From Paenibacillus soyae (lineage in GTDB: Bacteria; Bacillota; Bacilli; Paenibacillales; Paenibacillaceae), in NCBI RefSeq assembly GCF_024623455.1, contig NZ_JANIPJ010000007.1:124001-188000 (forward strand): a DNA stretch of 64,000 nucleotides, read 5' to 3'. The translations under genes and the position numbers were made by a program. Positions 25,842 through 34,795 of the stretch are shown here, piece by piece. Positions within the stretch are counted from its first letter, which is position 1. Each line of letters begins with the position of its first letter. The notes under the pieces are model-generated. The model did not search any database and was not told the DNA's origin. It worked only from the letters and a program-made list of their open reading frames with translations.

Positions 25842-27464
25842 ATGAACGAGGCGGCCGAAAGGATTTTGAATGAGCTCTGGAATCTATTAATAGAGATATA
25901 TAAGAAAGAAAAAGAGAGAATCGACAGCTTAAAGGGGCTGAGCCGGCTGCACCCGGGGATGATGGATTACGTAAAGGTAAGCTTCCTGAAAAGCGATACC
26001 CGCTCGGTACCGGATCAGATGGCCCTCGACGTTTACGAGCCCCTTTCCTTTAGCGACGACTCCTATAAAATAGAGGCAGGTCCTGACTTTTATGAGTTAA
26101 GCGAAGACATCGTGCTGAGCGAGTTTTTCCCGGCATGGCGTTCGCGTATGGAACAAATCTTCCTATCCGGAAATTACGGGGAGCATTTTTTCGGGTATAG
26201 GCTGCAGCTGGTGCTGGAGGTTCGGAATGGGTCCTCGAAACGGCTCCACCGGGAATATCTTTATAACGAATCAAAGCGGCATCAGTTGAAGGAGCAGTTG
26301 AATCAATTTATTGAAACCAAGGTGTGGAAGGAGCTGCCGGTTCTTCCCTCGGATAAGGACGAGTTCTTTTTTGCCAGGCATCTGATGAATCCGGACTTCA
26401 TGGAGCAGCATCCGGACATTGTCGAGCCGCTCATTCAACGCTTGAACGAAAAGCTGGTCGCGAACCCTAAACGTAGGGAAAAGTGGCAGTATACATACGT
26501 GTCCGCATTCAAAGAATGGGCCGAGGAGAGGTTTCTGGACCGATTCTGCGAGCCTGCCGGGGATTTCGATGTCGTTCGAAATCTGCTGAACGTTGACAAA
26601 CGTCCGGCCGTTCATGTGAGTGAAATGGATTTTTTCCTTTATGCCGCATTGCATATCGGAAGGAAGGAGCCCGAAACCCGCAAGCGTTATCTAGAGCTTG
26701 CCGTGCAGCTCGGTTCCGAGCAAGCCTCCGGCTATTTGACGAAGGGCAGCGGCCGGTTTGCAGCCCGTTATGACGGAAGCCTGATGTCTGGGACATGCAA
26801 TGACATTATGCAGACCATCGACATACGTATTCATTCCGAGGAAGAAGGGGCGTACCGGGAAGCTCTTGATTATATTTGCAATCTTCTGCGGGAGGGGTTC
26901 CCTCGGACGTATCAGATGAAGCTGAAGAGCGCGGAGAAGCGGTGGCTTCCGATTGCAAGCCTGGCCAAATCCAAGCTGCATCAGTTTTTTGCGAACGCGC
27001 TGCGTTATGAAGCGTTGTTCCCGCTGATATCGGAATATGCGGAGCTGGCGATGGAGGAATTTGCCTGGTACGGAGATGTTGAAAGCGGCATTAAGGCCGT
27101 CATGCCCGGAACGTATGCCGTTTTCGGACTGGGCTTGCTGAGCGATGCTTACTTCCCGCTCGTCCGCCGCTATATGGAGATGGTCGACAACGAACATCAG
27201 TCCGCGCAGGATGCGTTCGCGGCGGCTTTCGTGGCGCAGCATGGCGTGAACGTCCACGCGATGCCTACCCTCGTCTCCATCCTTTTTGCGGGCAGCGATA
27301 TGGCGAAGCCGGTTAAGGGCATCACGATCGATACCCCTGAATTAGTGCATGCCTTGAACTCGGCGCTTGCAGACAAGTCGGTCCCCCAGCGGGAATTCGT
27401 CTTATACCGGATGTTTGGCAGCGAGAAGAAGGGTTTGGCGGTACTGAATCGAAAGCAAGCGTAA
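25842..27464 (+). CDS. Uncharacterised 540-residue protein (possibly DUF6138)
   Basis: The protein is soluble, rich in Glu, Arg and aromatic residues, and mostly helical. Visible blocks are a basic coiled start (LIEIYKKEKERIDSLKG), a mixed middle (RKRYLELAVQLGSEQASGYLTKGSGRF, Sel1-like spacing) and a C-terminal helical part (MEMVDNEHQSAQDAFAAAFVAQHG). It reminds me of the large DUF6138 proteins of Bacillales, but I cannot confirm this. There is no signal peptide or catalytic motif. It stands alone with a GGAGGAGGAG site before its ATG and a terminator after it. Confidence 0.7.
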   Translation: MNEAAERILNELWNLLIEIYKKEKERIDSLKGLSRLHPGMMDYVKVSFLKSDTRSVPDQMALDVYEPLSFSDDSYKIEAGPDFYELSEDIVLSEFFPAWRSRMEQIFLSGNYGEHFFGYRLQLVLEVRNGSSKRLHREYLYNESKRHQLKEQLNQFIETKVWKELPVLPSDKDEFFFARHLMNPDFMEQHPDIVEPLIQRLNEKLVANPKRREKWQYTYVSAFKEWAEERFLDRFCEPAGDFDVVRNLLNVDKRPAVHVSEMDFFLYAALHIGRKEPETRKRYLELAVQLGSEQASGYLTKGSGRFAARYDGSLMSGTCNDIMQTIDIRIHSEEEGAYREALDYICNLLREGFPRTYQMKLKSAEKRWLPIASLAKSKLHQFFANALRYEALFPLISEYAELAMEEFAWYGDVESGIKAVMPGTYAVFGLGLLSDAYFPLVRRYMEMVDNEHQSAQDAFAAAFVAQHGVNVHAMPTLVSILFAGSDMAKPVKGITIDTPELVHALNSALADKSVPQREFVLYRMFGSEKKGLAVLNRKQA

Positions 27465-27481
27465 GAGAGCAGCCGAGCAGC

Positions 27482-27537
27482 AAAAAATCAGCCCCGATCC
27501 GCCTTCGTTTTCCGAAGGGAGGAGGTCGGGGCTTTTT
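27482..27537. terminator. Bidirectional terminator between convergent genes
   Basis: AGCCCCGA (27490-27497) pairs with TCGGGGCT (27526-27533), and TTCG...CGAA pairs inside. T5 follows on the plus strand and an A6 tract at 27482-27487 gives U6 on the minus strand, serving fabI as well. Confidence 0.85.
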
Positions 27538-27554
27538 ATGTTTTTTACAGAAAG

Positions 27555-28331
27555 TTACATCCCCATGATGTGATAGCCGGCATCGACGTGCAGCACTTCG
27601 CCCGTGACGCCTCTTGATAGATGGCTGAGAAGGAAGAGCGTGGCGTCGCCGACTTCGTCCTGATCAATATTGCGCCGCAAAGGGGCTTTCTCCTCGATCG
27701 TGGCCATGATGTCGTTGAAGCCCGAGACGCCTTTGGCCGCCAGCGTGCGGATCGGTCCCGCCGAGATCGTGTTGACGCGGATGCCGTATTTGCCGAGGTC
27801 CTCGGCGAGATAACGGACGCTCGCTTCCAATGCGGCTTTGGCGACGCCCATGACATTGTAGTTTTTGACCACCCGTTCCGCGCCGATATACGACTGGGTC
27901 ACGATGCTGCCGCCTTCCGTCATAAGCTTGCGGGCTTCCCTCGCGACGGCAACCAGCGAATAAGCGCTCGATTGCTGGGCCAGCAAATAACCTTCGCGGT
28001 CCGTATCCGCGTATTCGCCCTTCAGATTTTCTTTGTCGGCGAAAGCGATGGAATGGACCAGCCCGTGGATCACGCCTGCCTGCTTGCCGATTTCTCCGAA
28101 CGCGGCTTCGATGCTCGCATCGTCGGACGCGTCGCACGAGACGCAAAGCAGCGGCTCGACTCCCTCCGCCTGCAGCAGCTGCTGCAGCTTCTGGTAGGAG
28201 CGCTCCTTCCTATAGGTGAAGATGAGCTTTGCACCCTCGCGATGGAGCGCCTTCGCTATGCCCCACGCTATGCTTCTTTCGTTCGCGACACCCATCACCA
28301 CAACCGTTTTATGAGTCATTAATCCGTTCAT
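27555..28331 (-). CDS. fabI: Enoyl-[acyl-carrier-protein] reductase
   Basis: The 258-residue short-chain dehydrogenase-type enzyme does the last reduction of the type II fatty acid elongation cycle, using NAD(P)H. The FabI features are visible: the GVANERSIAWGIA cofactor loop, HSIAFADKENL, and the catalytic Tyr-x6-Lys within ERVVKNYNVMGVAKAALE. It ends GYHIMGM. The ATG at 28331 follows CGGAGGTG. A FapR operator lies just upstream within the promoter region, so malonyl-CoA would derepress it, as in Bacillus. Confidence 0.95.
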   Translation of the reverse strand: MNGLMTHKTVVVMGVANERSIAWGIAKALHREGAKLIFTYRKERSYQKLQQLLQAEGVEPLLCVSCDASDDASIEAAFGEIGKQAGVIHGLVHSIAFADKENLKGEYADTDREGYLLAQQSSAYSLVAVAREARKLMTEGGSIVTQSYIGAERVVKNYNVMGVAKAALEASVRYLAEDLGKYGIRVNTISAGPIRTLAAKGVSGFNDIMATIEEKAPLRRNIDQDEVGDATLFLLSHLSRGVTGEVLHVDAGYHIMGM

Positions 28332-28374
28332 ACGGCACCTCCGAGAGTAACTAGCCTGTTGTTGGTATCTGATA

Positions 28375-28391
28375 TTAGTATCAGGTTCTAA
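28375..28391 (-). promoter_or_regulatory. FapR operator
   Basis: On the minus strand the 17 bases read TTAGAACCTGATACTAA, one change from the Bacillus FapR box TTAGTACCTGATACTAA. It starts about 12 bases after the -10 element, where FapR would block initiation of fabI. Confidence 0.85.
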
Positions 28392-28403
28392 ACATTTCTT
28401 TTC

Positions 28404-28433
28404 ATTTTATGATGGCGGAAGAGCCAATGTCAA
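28404..28433 (-). promoter_or_regulatory. SigA-type promoter of fabI
   Basis: A perfect -35 TTGACA (28428-28433) and a -10 TAAAAT (28404-28409) are separated by 18 bases on the minus strand, upstream of the FapR box. Confidence 0.8.
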
Positions 28434-28556
28434 TTTTAATGCGCGTTTAACGTCTATTGCCGGAGCGCGGCAAGTACATTTTCAATATGGCGTGGGCGAG
28501 AGCAGGTACGACAGGACGGGTATAGGAATAGGATGAAAGAGGGATAGGTGAGACTT

Positions 28557-29174
28557 ATGAAAAGACGACAGATTCCTCTGCTTCATGAGCACGTGTTCCG
28601 TAATATAAGCGACCGGGATATGGAGCTGGATGAAGTATTCCGGCGCATTCAGCAATTCATGCGGACGGATCCATGCGCTTCGTATCAGCTGGTGATTGGC
28701 TCTGACGCGCAGGTGCACGGAGGCCATACCAAATTCGTGACGGCTATTGTCATCGTCAGGCAAGGACGAGGCGCCTGGTTCTGCTACCGACAGGTCATCC
28801 TGCCAAGGGAAGTCAAGTCCATTCAGGAGAAGCTGAGTCTGGAGACGTCGTTTAGCCAAGAGATCGCCATGTACTTCGATGCCGCTAAGCGAGCGCAGCT
28901 CGAGGATATTATCATGCCCCATGTGTATACGGGAGCAGAGTTTCATATGTATATCGATATTGATGCCGGAATCGATAGCAGGCGCAACGCAACTGCTCCG
29001 TTCGTGCCGGACATGGTTGGCCGCATCGAAGCGATGGGAATGTCGGCGCGCGTTAAGCCCGAGGCTATTGTAGCGTCCGCGGTGTCCGACCGGTTCACGA
29101 AATTGCCATACAGGAGCAAAAAAAAGCTGACCGCCGAGCAGCGGCAGCCAAGCTGCGGCGCGGGAGGGTATTAA
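28557..29174 (+). CDS. YkuK-like RNase H-fold protein (DUF458)
   Basis: The 205-residue protein matches the DUF458 family. An RNase H-like core is suggested by YQLVIGSDAQVHGGHTKFVTAIVI near residue 45, CYRQVILPREVKSIQEKLSLE, FHMYIDIDAGIDSRRNAT and VKPEAIVASAVSDRFTK. Acidic residues in GSDAQ and DIDAG fit a metal site. The biological role is not established. The C-terminus (KKKLTAEQRQPSCGAGGY) is a basic tail. I chose the ATG at 28557 (AGGTGA before it) over the GTG at 28548. Confidence 0.82.
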   Translation: MKRRQIPLLHEHVFRNISDRDMELDEVFRRIQQFMRTDPCASYQLVIGSDAQVHGGHTKFVTAIVIVRQGRGAWFCYRQVILPREVKSIQEKLSLETSFSQEIAMYFDAAKRAQLEDIIMPHVYTGAEFHMYIDIDAGIDSRRNATAPFVPDMVGRIEAMGMSARVKPEAIVASAVSDRFTKLPYRSKKKLTAEQRQPSCGAGGY

Positions 29175-29413
29175 TGGCATACTTCCCTCTTTCCTAAGCT
29201 GCCCTATACATACTTAACAATTAAGCCGCTTCCTTGTGGGGGCGCCTTTTTTTTGTGCTCGTTTTTCTTTCATTGTTTGTTCCAAAAGTGCGATTTTGCG
29301 CGTTGATCAACCTCATTGATTTTCGATACATATCGTTGAAACCGTGAGTAGAATCGCTTGCCGGCCCGTTCTACAATAGCAATATCACAAACGAGAGCGG
29401 GAGGAATTACGGT

Positions 29414-30379
29414 ATGGAGAGGGAGACTTCGGCTGCTGCGCCGACCATCGTCAGGATCTCCCATAAGGAGAAGCCGCTGTGGAAACGGTTCATCATGCAA
29501 TGGCAAGTGCAAGTCATGATTCTACCAGCTTTAGCATTAATTCTCATTTTTAATTATTTGCCGATGTACGGCGTTCTGATGTCCTTCCAGGACTACAACA
29601 TCTTTAAAGGCTTCTTTGACAGCGAATGGGTAGGGACCAAGCATTTCGAAGCGTTTTTTAATTCGCCTGACTTCTTCCGGGTGCTGCGCAACACGGTCGT
29701 CATCAGCTTGTTGAAGCTGTGTATCGGCTTCCCGGCCCCGATCCTGCTGGCGCTTATGCTGAACGAAGTGAAAAATATGATGTTCAAGCGGGTCATTCAG
29801 ACGATCAGCTACCTGCCTCACTTCTTGTCCTGGGTAATCGTATCGGGCTTCGTGGTATCGCTGCTGTCCGTTGACAACGGAAGCGTGAACATCCTGCTCG
29901 AGAAGCTGAACCTGATCGAGAAGCCAATCAACTTCTTGTCTCTGCCGGAATATTTCTGGGGCATTATCGTCACGACGAACGTGTGGAAGGAAGTCGGCTT
30001 CGCCACCATTGTTTATCTCGCGGCCATCGCGGGCGTCGATCAGAGCATGTACGAAGCGGCGTCCATCGACGGGGCAAGCAAGTTCAAGCAAATTTTCCTA
30101 ATTACGTTGCCATCCATTATGCCGGTCGTCATTATTTTCCTGATTCTGAACATCGGCAGCCTGCTGAACGCCGGCTTCGACGATCTGCTCCTGCTCGGGA
30201 ACAGCGCGATGCTGCGGGATGTGGCGGACGTCATCGATACGTACTCTTACAGGACCGGCATCATTAACAAACGGTACTCGTATGCGGCGGCGGTCGGATT
30301 GTTCAAGGCGATTATAAGCGTGGGCCTGCTGACGATGGCGAACTATATCGCGAGAAGAGCGGGGACGAGCTTATGGTAG
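29414..30379 (+). CDS. Carbohydrate ABC importer permease (LplB/YtcP-type)
   Basis: The 321-residue inner-membrane subunit has six predicted spans. The EAA loop that contacts the ATPase is YEAASIDGASKFKQIFLITLPSI (around residue 215). The N-terminus is long and polar (MERETSAAAPTIVRISHKEK). It is the first gene of a permease/permease/binding-protein operon and lies in the CUT1 class that imports oligosaccharides or alkylated sugars. No ATPase gene accompanies it, as usual in this family where a shared MsmX-type ATPase serves several importers. The ATG follows GGGAGGAATT. Confidence 0.92.
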   Translation: MERETSAAAPTIVRISHKEKPLWKRFIMQWQVQVMILPALALILIFNYLPMYGVLMSFQDYNIFKGFFDSEWVGTKHFEAFFNSPDFFRVLRNTVVISLLKLCIGFPAPILLALMLNEVKNMMFKRVIQTISYLPHFLSWVIVSGFVVSLLSVDNGSVNILLEKLNLIEKPINFLSLPEYFWGIIVTTNVWKEVGFATIVYLAAIAGVDQSMYEAASIDGASKFKQIFLITLPSIMPVVIIFLILNIGSLLNAGFDDLLLLGNSAMLRDVADVIDTYSYRTGIINKRYSYAAAVGLFKAIISVGLLTMANYIARRAGTSLW

Positions 30380-30416
30380 AACAATCGATTAACCTTTCGG
30401 AAAGCGGTGAGACCTT

Positions 30417-31319
30417 ATGAAGCTTAGCAGAGGCGACCGAACGCTGCACGTAGTCATTTATATTCTTCTGACGATTCTAGGGTTTTTAACCTTATACCCG
30501 TTCTGGAACTCGGCGGTCATATCGTTCAATCTCGGGCTCGACACGGCGAAGGGCGGCATCACGTTCTGGCCGAGGGAATTCACGCTTGATAATTACAAGA
30601 TCGTGCTGGAAGACGACCGGATTGTCAAAGCGTTCGGCATATCGGTTCTGCGGACGATCGCGGGGACGTTCCTGTCCATCCTGTTCACGGCGCTGTTCGC
30701 ATACGGCATGTCCATCAAAGGCGTCGTATTCAAAAAGTTCTACATGGTGTTCGCGATCATCACGATGTACTTCAGCGGCGGGCTTATCCCATCCTTCCTC
30801 GTGAACGTGGAGCTCGGATTGATGGATACGTTCTGGGTGCTCGTCATTCCGACGATCATCAGCGTGTACAACATGATCATCTTCCGCACGTTTTTCCAGG
30901 GCTTGCCTGCAGGCCTCGAGGAATCGGCTCGCATCGACGGAGCCAGCACCTTCGGCGTCTTCTTCCGGATCGTGCTTCCGTTGTCCGGCCCGGTCATCGC
31001 GACCTTGTCGCTGTTCACGGCCGTCTACCATTGGAATGACTGGTTTACCGCTACCATCTATATCTCGGACAACAACTTGTTCCCGATCCAGACGATGCTG
31101 CAGCAAGCCATGAACTCGAACTTAATGACGGAGCAGCTGTCAATGGCGACGCAAGGGAATGCGGCCGCGGCGGATGCGATGAGCCGCATGCAGAGCGTAA
31201 CGACGAAGTCGCTGACCATGGCGACGATGATGGTGGCGACGATCCCGATCATTCTGGTGTATCCGTTCGTTCAGCGATTTTTCGTCAAAGGCGTGCTGGT
31301 CGGCTCGCTCAAGGAATAG
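30417..31319 (+). CDS. Carbohydrate ABC importer permease (LplC/UgpE-type)
   Basis: The 300-residue second permease subunit has six spans and the EAA loop EESARIDGASTFGVFFRIVLPLSGP near residue 175. It forms the heterodimeric channel with the upstream permease, 37 bases away. The segment TLYPFWNSAVISFN after the first span is typical of the LplC branch. The ATG follows GCGGTGAGA. The extended loop between the last two spans (SMATQGNAAAADAMSRMQ) is a family feature of this branch. Confidence 0.92.
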   Translation: MKLSRGDRTLHVVIYILLTILGFLTLYPFWNSAVISFNLGLDTAKGGITFWPREFTLDNYKIVLEDDRIVKAFGISVLRTIAGTFLSILFTALFAYGMSIKGVVFKKFYMVFAIITMYFSGGLIPSFLVNVELGLMDTFWVLVIPTIISVYNMIIFRTFFQGLPAGLEESARIDGASTFGVFFRIVLPLSGPVIATLSLFTAVYHWNDWFTATIYISDNNLFPIQTMLQQAMNSNLMTEQLSMATQGNAAAADAMSRMQSVTTKSLTMATMMVATIPIILVYPFVQRFFVKGVLVGSLKE

Positions 31320-31409
31320 CAGGATCGTTACAACCGATATTCGCTCCCTTCTTGCCAAGGCGGCGGGGATGAATATATATTGAATGACTATAGGGGAGGC
31401 TTCTACGGA

Positions 31410-33083
31410 ATGAAAAAGACAAAAAAGCTATTATCCGGCGTGTTCACGCTTGCTCTAGCCGGGGCCGTCGCTCTCAGCGGCTGCTCGAGCAGCAATAACG
31501 GCGGCAATACAGGCAGTAACGGGGGAACGAACACAGGCGGCAACTCCGGCGGCAATGCCGGCACGGAGACGGCGGCCGAGGGCTTCAAATTCGGCGAATC
31601 TCCGGTTACGTTCACCTACTATGTCAACTACGACTGGTGGACAACGGAGCCTTGGGGCGCCAGCCCGAACAGCAAGTGGGTGCAGGACAACCTGAAAATT
31701 ACGGTTGAGCCGATCCAATCCGGGGGCGCGGCTGCTCAGAAGCTGAGCACGATGATCGCTTCCAAAGAGCTGCCCGACGCGATGATGATGGACCGCGGAC
31801 CGGATGTCGAGCGTCTTCGCCAAGCCGGCGCGCTTGTTGCGCTGGACGAATATATCGAGAAGTATCCGAACCTGAAGAAATGGGCCGGCGAAGAAACGCT
31901 GAACATGCTCAGATCGTCCGACGGCAAAATCTATCAGTTCCCGAACTGGTATACGGCGGCTCCAACGGGCAACGACGGCTGGTTCATTAACAAAAAGATT
32001 TACGAGGAGCTCGGCAAGCCGAAGCTCGAGACGTTCGACGATCTGTACGCTTACCTGAAGCTCGTGCAGGAGAAGAAGCCGGATCTGGTGCCGCTCGAAG
32101 TCGGTCGCGGCGGTCAAGGCGTAGAAGTCATGTTCGCTGGCTTCGCCAACGACAACCCGAGCCAATACAGCTACATGAAAGCATTCCCGCAAGGCGATAA
32201 ACTTGCTACAATCTATGATAGCCCAGCTTACAAAGAAACGATGACGTTCGCAAGCAAGCTGTTCCGTGAAGGACTTATTACGCAGGATGCTCTTACGCAG
32301 AAGGAAGACCAGGTCAAAGAAAAGCTGGCTACCGGCCGCGTGGCGGTATTCGTGGGCGGCAACGCGACGAACCTCGGCCGCGAAGGCCACAATGCGCTGA
32401 AAGCAGCCGATCCTACGGCGGGCTACGAATTCATCTGGCCGGTGATCAAGCCGGGCGTAGACAAAAACAAAGTGTACCCGAACGGCTACAACGCGCTGGG
32501 ATGGAACGTTAACGTCATTACGACAAGCGCGGAAAATCCGGAAGCGATCTTCGCTTACTTGGACTGGATGACGGGCGAAGAAGGTCAACGCATCATGTTC
32601 TTCGGTCCGCAAGGCTTGTATTGGGACGAAGTGGACGCCGATGGCGCGCCGATCCCGAACGACAAGTGGTTCTCCACTCCGCAAGAGGAGAAGGACAAGC
32701 AGAAGCTGGAAGCTTACGTTTGGGCAGGCAATGCGACTTACGTCGATACGACCAAAGGCAAGATCGAAGCGAACCTGCCGGAGGAGCAGCGCAACTGGGG
32801 CGCTGTTGCCCAGCTGAACGTATCGTGGAAGACGTCGCATAACAATACGCAGTTCAACAATATCGACCCGGCTCCGGAAACGGATGAGGGAATCATTCTT
32901 CAGCAGGTGAACGACCTCGCGACGGAGTACTTCGGCAAGATGCTGTTCGCGAAGAGCGACGAGGAAGTTGCCAGCCTGATTCAAGAAGCGAAAGAGCAGA
33001 CAAATGCTCTTGGATACGATCGAGTGCTTGAGTTCAGAACGAAAGCATGGCAAGACAATCTAGCGAAGATGAGCGGTCAATAA
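31410..33083 (+). CDS. Extracellular solute-binding lipoprotein of the CUT1 importer
   Basis: This 557-residue binding protein starts with a lipoprotein signal peptide (MKKTKKLLSGVFTLALAGAVALSGC). The lipobox is ALSGC, so Cys25 is lipidated, and a Gly/Asn/Ser linker follows. The mature part is the large LipO-type sugar-binding fold (FTYYVNYDWW, DAMMMDRGPDVERLRQAGALVALDEYI). The ligand is unknown. The ATG at 31410 follows GGGGAGG; the track of codons before it lacks a ribosome binding site. It is the last gene of the importer operon and is followed by a hairpin. Confidence 0.92.
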   Translation: MKKTKKLLSGVFTLALAGAVALSGCSSSNNGGNTGSNGGTNTGGNSGGNAGTETAAEGFKFGESPVTFTYYVNYDWWTTEPWGASPNSKWVQDNLKITVEPIQSGGAAAQKLSTMIASKELPDAMMMDRGPDVERLRQAGALVALDEYIEKYPNLKKWAGEETLNMLRSSDGKIYQFPNWYTAAPTGNDGWFINKKIYEELGKPKLETFDDLYAYLKLVQEKKPDLVPLEVGRGGQGVEVMFAGFANDNPSQYSYMKAFPQGDKLATIYDSPAYKETMTFASKLFREGLITQDALTQKEDQVKEKLATGRVAVFVGGNATNLGREGHNALKAADPTAGYEFIWPVIKPGVDKNKVYPNGYNALGWNVNVITTSAENPEAIFAYLDWMTGEEGQRIMFFGPQGLYWDEVDADGAPIPNDKWFSTPQEEKDKQKLEAYVWAGNATYVDTTKGKIEANLPEEQRNWGAVAQLNVSWKTSHNNTQFNNIDPAPETDEGIILQQVNDLATEYFGKMLFAKSDEEVASLIQEAKEQTNALGYDRVLEFRTKAWQDNLAKMSGQ

Positions 33084-33103
33084 TTTGCCGCTCGGCCATA
33101 GCG

Positions 33104-33140
33104 AGAGGATATACGGCGACGTATATCCTCTTCTTGGGCT
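33104..33140 (+). terminator. Hairpin between binding protein and YesN-type gene
   Basis: AGAGGATATACG (33104-33115) and CGTATATCCTCT (33120-33131) form a perfect 12-base stem with a GCGA loop and a weak T-rich tail. It may terminate most importer transcripts or stabilise their 3' end. Confidence 0.65.
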
Positions 33141-33190
33141 TTTCAGGGGAATGACCCTTGCACAACATATCAACTTAGGCGGTGAAAGGC

Positions 33191-34762
33191 ATGTATAGAG
33201 TCGTGCTGGTCGATGATGAAGAGCTGGAGCTCCTGGGAATCCAGAAGCTGGTGCCTTGGGCGGAGCTGGGTATGGAGGTCGTGGCCGCTTGCCCGGACGG
33301 CTTCTCCGCGCTGGAATATTTGGAGCGGAACGAAGCGGACTTGCTCGTCTCCGATATTCGGATGCCGATTATGTCGGGCTTGGAGCTGGCGAGCAAGGCG
33401 CAGAAAATCCATCCGGGGCTAAAGCTGCTGTTCGTCAGCGGCTATGAGGATTTCCAATACGCGAAGCAGGCCCTGTCCATGCAGGCGAGCGGCTATATTT
33501 TGAAGCCGGTGAACGACAACGAACTGGTCGGGGCGCTCCAGACGGTGCGCACCGCTCTGGATAACGAGAGAGGCCAGCAGCAGCTGGAGCAGTCGTTCCA
33601 GCAATCGATGGTGTACCTCAAGAACGAGCTGCTCGAGCGCTGTCTCGAAGGGACATCGGACCGCGATACGGTCATTAAGCTGATCGAGCAATTTCAATTG
33701 GGCGCTTATACGGGCAAGCTTCGGGTGGCGGTGATCGAATTGGAGGAACGCGACTGGCGAAGTGTTGAGCACGGAGGCTACGACCATTCGGACGAATCGT
33801 CGGTTCCTCTGTTCAATACGATAACCGAATGGTGCCAGAATGCTGGCATTTCTATGTTTTGCAAGCTTTCGCCCCGCCGGTTGGCGATCGTCTTGGAGGA
33901 GTCGCGAGGAACGGAGCCGCTGGGCCGCATCATGGACTTGCTTGCCGAGAAGCATGGCGCGACGCTGACGATCGGGCTAGGACGGGACACGGATAGCCTG
34001 GACGACTTGAACCGGTCCTACGAAGAGGCTTGCAAGGCGCTCTCTACCAAAATGTTTCGTGGGAAAGGAAAGCTTCTCGCGTTTTCGGAAGTCAGGGAGG
34101 AAGCGCAGTCCAGCGCCTTGAATATCGAAGCGATCGTCGACTCTTTGCTCGGGGCGATGGCGGATTACGATTTGGTCGGAATCGTGGACCATATGGAGGA
34201 CCTGTTCCAGCAGGTGAAGAACATCGAGAATCCGTCTGCCGTTCGAAACTATTCGCTGTACGTTGTCAGCCGGCTGGACACGTACCTCATCGGCCTGAAT
34301 GAGAGCTTATTCGCGCTCACCCACAAGGAAGGGCATTCGTTGGATCGGCTATTCCAGTTCGAGACGATCGACGACATTCACTCCTGGCTCCGGCGCAAAA
34401 TGTTCGAAATCTCGGAGCATCTCCATAATAAAAAGCAGCGCAAAAACGTCAAGCTGATCGGCCAAATCCAGCAGTATATCGACGAACGGCTTGGCAGCAG
34501 CATTTCGCTGAAGGAAGTGGCCCAGGCTTTCTCCTTCTCTCCCAATTATTTGGGCCAGCTGTTCAAGGAAGAGACCGGCGAGCTGTTCAGCGACTACACG
34601 ACGCGCAAGCGAATGGAGCTGGCCAAACGCCTGCTGAGCGATCCCTCCATCAAAGTATACGAGGTCGCCGATCGCGTTGGCTGCAGCACGCTCGCTTATT
34701 TCAGCAAGCAATTCAAGGATTATACGGGAATGACGCCCGGAGAATACCGCAAGCACACTTAA
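33191..34762 (+). CDS. YesN-type response regulator with AraC DNA-binding domain
   Basis: The 523-residue protein has a receiver domain (residues 1-120) with acidic pocket DDE (8-10), phospho-acceptor Asp55 (LLVSDIRMPIMSG) and Lys near 105 (YILKPV). A central linker domain follows. The last 100 residues are a double helix-turn-helix of the AraC type (SISLKEVAQAFSFSPNYLGQLFKEETGE, then VADRVGCSTLAYFSKQFKDYTGMTPGEYR). It pairs with the sensor kinase 33 bases downstream and probably controls the importer upstream. I chose the ATG at 33191 over a GTG at 33182. Confidence 0.93.
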   Translation: MYRVVLVDDEELELLGIQKLVPWAELGMEVVAACPDGFSALEYLERNEADLLVSDIRMPIMSGLELASKAQKIHPGLKLLFVSGYEDFQYAKQALSMQASGYILKPVNDNELVGALQTVRTALDNERGQQQLEQSFQQSMVYLKNELLERCLEGTSDRDTVIKLIEQFQLGAYTGKLRVAVIELEERDWRSVEHGGYDHSDESSVPLFNTITEWCQNAGISMFCKLSPRRLAIVLEESRGTEPLGRIMDLLAEKHGATLTIGLGRDTDSLDDLNRSYEEACKALSTKMFRGKGKLLAFSEVREEAQSSALNIEAIVDSLLGAMADYDLVGIVDHMEDLFQQVKNIENPSAVRNYSLYVVSRLDTYLIGLNESLFALTHKEGHSLDRLFQFETIDDIHSWLRRKMFEISEHLHNKKQRKNVKLIGQIQQYIDERLGSSISLKEVAQAFSFSPNYLGQLFKEETGELFSDYTTRKRMELAKRLLSDPSIKVYEVADRVGCSTLAYFSKQFKDYTGMTPGEYRKHT

Positions 34763-34795
34763 CGAGAAGGCATACGAGAAGGAGAGACGCCGCCC

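Noticed and set aside
31455-33053. A long minus-strand frame opposite the first solute-binding protein
   Set aside because: It is an antisense shadow; the plus frame has a lipobox and the binding-protein fold.
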